From contig OY101116.1 of NCBI GenBank assembly GCA_956465555.1, positions 1,798,001 through 1,862,000 on the forward strand: DNA of 64,000 bases, in the 5' to 3' direction. The DNA is from Nitzschia sp. pyKryTriq1. Its lineage: Eukaryota > Bacillariophyta > Bacillariophyceae > Bacillariales > Bacillariaceae. Shown here piece after piece: positions 62,682-64,000 of this stretch (position 1 is the stretch's first letter; each line of letters opens with the position of its first letter). A program made the translations under genes and the position numbers. The notes under the pieces were generated by a model. It saw only the letters and a program-made list of their open reading frames with translations, was not told the origin of the DNA and ran no database searches.

Positions 62682-63616
62682 ATGGCAATCACAAACACTC
62701 CACGAGAAGTCACGGTAAGTAATCACAACAATTCACTTTGTGGGCTCCAACGCGAAGAACCAGCAGCGATCTAACTTATTTTGTTTTTTCTTGGTGTTCT
62801 TCTCGGGTGCAGGTCATTGGTGTCAACGATCTGGCGCAAGAAAATAAAAGAAATGTCTCGCTACTTGAGAGCAGCCACTCCGCTCTGTCTTCCGATGAAA
62901 GTACTTGCGCCTCTTCTCTTTCCTCCGATTCCAATTCTCCTCGTCGCCGAAGACGCCGCGCCCCTCGCAAAAAGGCGAAGAAAACAGTATCGCGTTCTTC
63001 CAACAAAGCGGCCGCCGAGGTCGAACTTTCCTTGGAACAGCAAGCCCAGTATGTCGCTTTGGATTGCGAAATGGTAGGCACGGGATACCGGGGCAACAAG
63101 TCCTCTGTAGCTCGCGTCACTTTGGTGGGATGGAACGGCGAGACGATTTACGATGAATTCATTCGCCAAGATCGCGAAGTAACAGACTACCGAACATTTG
63201 TTTCAGGCATTACGGCCGAAGATATGGAATCTGCCGAGCTCACTCTCGAGGAGTGTCGAGAACAAGTTCTTGACCTGTTGGAAGGCAAGTTCTTGATCGG
63301 TCATGCTCTCAAAAATGACCTCAAAGCACTTGACATCCAGCACCCGTGGTTCATGACACGTGATACTGCGAAATACGAACCATTCCAACAAGTCCGATTT
63401 GACGATGGAGTTTTGTGGCCGCGTAAATTGAAGGATCTGGCCAAGGAAAAACTTCATAGGGATATTCAAGTGGAAGGGAAACCACACAGTGCTTACGAAG
63501 ATGCCTTGGCTGCTTTGGACTTGTACCGAATGACACGAACAAAGTGGGACAAGGTTATGCACTACAAAATCCAGAAAACTCTGGCAATGGAACAAAAAGA
63601 GGAAGTTCGTCAATAA
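62682..63616 (+). CDS. REXO4: REXO4-like 3'-5' exonuclease
   Basis: DEDDh exonuclease; Rex4 processes rRNA precursors in yeast and has nuclear roles in animals. Exon 1 is 33 bp (62682-62714, MAITNTPREVT); intron 62715-62812 (GTAAGT...GGTGCAG, 98 bp); exon 2 is 62813-63616; 278 aa. A basic nuclear-type segment (SPRRRRRRAPRKKAKK, residues 53-68) precedes the catalytic domain. Catalytic residues: D95 and E97 in VALDCEMVG, D in GHALKNDLKAL, and the H...D pair in PHSAYEDALAALDLY. The frame of exon 2 is open further upstream, but the small first exon restores a Met in good context. Confidence 0.9.
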
Positions 63617-63805
63617 AAATGTCTCAATAATTTGACTGCTCCCTCCCCAAAAACTCTTGAACGCGTGCGCTACGGAAAATGATCACGATTACGACCAATC
63701 TGGGAACGTTGCGTCGCCATGCATGATTTTGAAACAACGTATCAATGTCTATGTCATCAGTTAAAAGCTAAAGAATAAGATACGAGCTACTCTACTAGTT
63801 ACAGA

Positions 63806-64000
63806 CTAACTTTTAGAACTATCCTTTCTCTCTTCCGTCTGTATTAGATTGATCACCAAGGCACCCAAATCATCAATGGCACACTTCGTGACAAATTCAA
63901 AGTCATTTGGCATTCCTGCACTAAACATGGGAACGCACTTTCCGCGCATATTAAAACATTCCAAGAGTATCTGTCGTAGCATAGGTCGGCGCTTTGAGAG
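63806..64000 (-). CDS. Unidentified gene, 3' end only
   Basis: A minus-strand frame open from the window edge to a TAG at 63806-63808, 64 codons plus stop: RRPMLRQILLECFNMRGKCV, SAGMPNDFEFVTKCAIDDLG, ALVINLIQTEERKDSSKS. Codon use looks coding-like, but the fragment is too short to identify. It converges on REXO4. Confidence 0.5.
   Translation of the reverse strand, partial: LSKRRPMLRQILLECFNMRGKCVPMFSAGMPNDFEFVTKCAIDDLGALVINLIQTEERKDSSKS

Overview
The window is eukaryotic nuclear DNA, most likely from a diatom (stramenopile alga). Three things point that way. Plastid-type precursors start with a signal peptide followed by an F at the expected cleavage point (phytoene synthase: CSA|FVAP). Introns are few, short (58-116 bp) and GT-AG. 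Stramenopile-type families are present, including a tandem CxxC/HxxxC finger protein and DIRS-like retroelement debris. Genes lie on both strands with short spacers, many of which are crowded with GTAC, GGTACC and TACCGGTA palindromes or TAG/CTA and GAGA tracts. The species cannot be fixed from the sequence alone.

Layout. 1-34.7 kb is ordinary gene-dense DNA: a myosin 5' end (-), phytoene synthase (+), a coiled-coil hypothetical (-), a 2OG-Fe(II) dioxygenase with TPRs (-), a tandem finger protein (-), the histone N-alpha-acetyltransferase NAA40 (-), URB1 (+), CWF18/CCDC12 (+), a basic nucleolar-like protein (-), a Q-rich protein (+), an MpaB/rubber-oxygenase-like protein (+), ISCA1 (-), a SAPS-family phosphatase subunit (+) and a CRT-like transporter (-). 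34.7-37.6 kb is a gene-poor, repeat-rich spacer holding a candidate hammerhead ribozyme. RAB5IF/OPTI-like (-) follows.

38,897-53,862 is a recent segmental duplication laid out as A1-B1-A2-U-B2. A (3,127 bp) carries a complete four-exon glutamate decarboxylase gene and the edge of a DIRS-like element. B (2,901 bp) carries a small secreted Gly/Met-rich protein gene and the 3' end of an MFS transporter gene. U (2,910 bp) carries the rest of the DIRS-like fragment and a signal-peptide-bearing TTL-like ATP-grasp gene. I noticed two mismatches in 6,028 aligned bases. The layout fits tandem duplication of A-U-B, with AAG microhomology at the joint, followed by loss of U from the first copy. The result is two intact GAD genes, two secreted-peptide genes, one TTL-like gene, one full MFS gene and one truncated MFS tail.

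53.5-64 kb holds the full MFS gene (-), a GH10 xylanase without a signal peptide (+), a decayed copy of the 3' end of a downstream gene, a secreted GH39-like glycosidase (+), a plastid-type protein with two NTF2-like domains plus a membrane domain (-), REXO4 (+) and the 3' end of one more gene (-). Functional themes are housekeeping (ribosome biogenesis: URB1, REXO4, nucleolar protein; splicing: CWF18; Fe-S assembly: ISCA1), plastid metabolism (phytoene synthase), and an accessory block of carbohydrate hydrolases and transport. No operon-like organisation is expected or seen.
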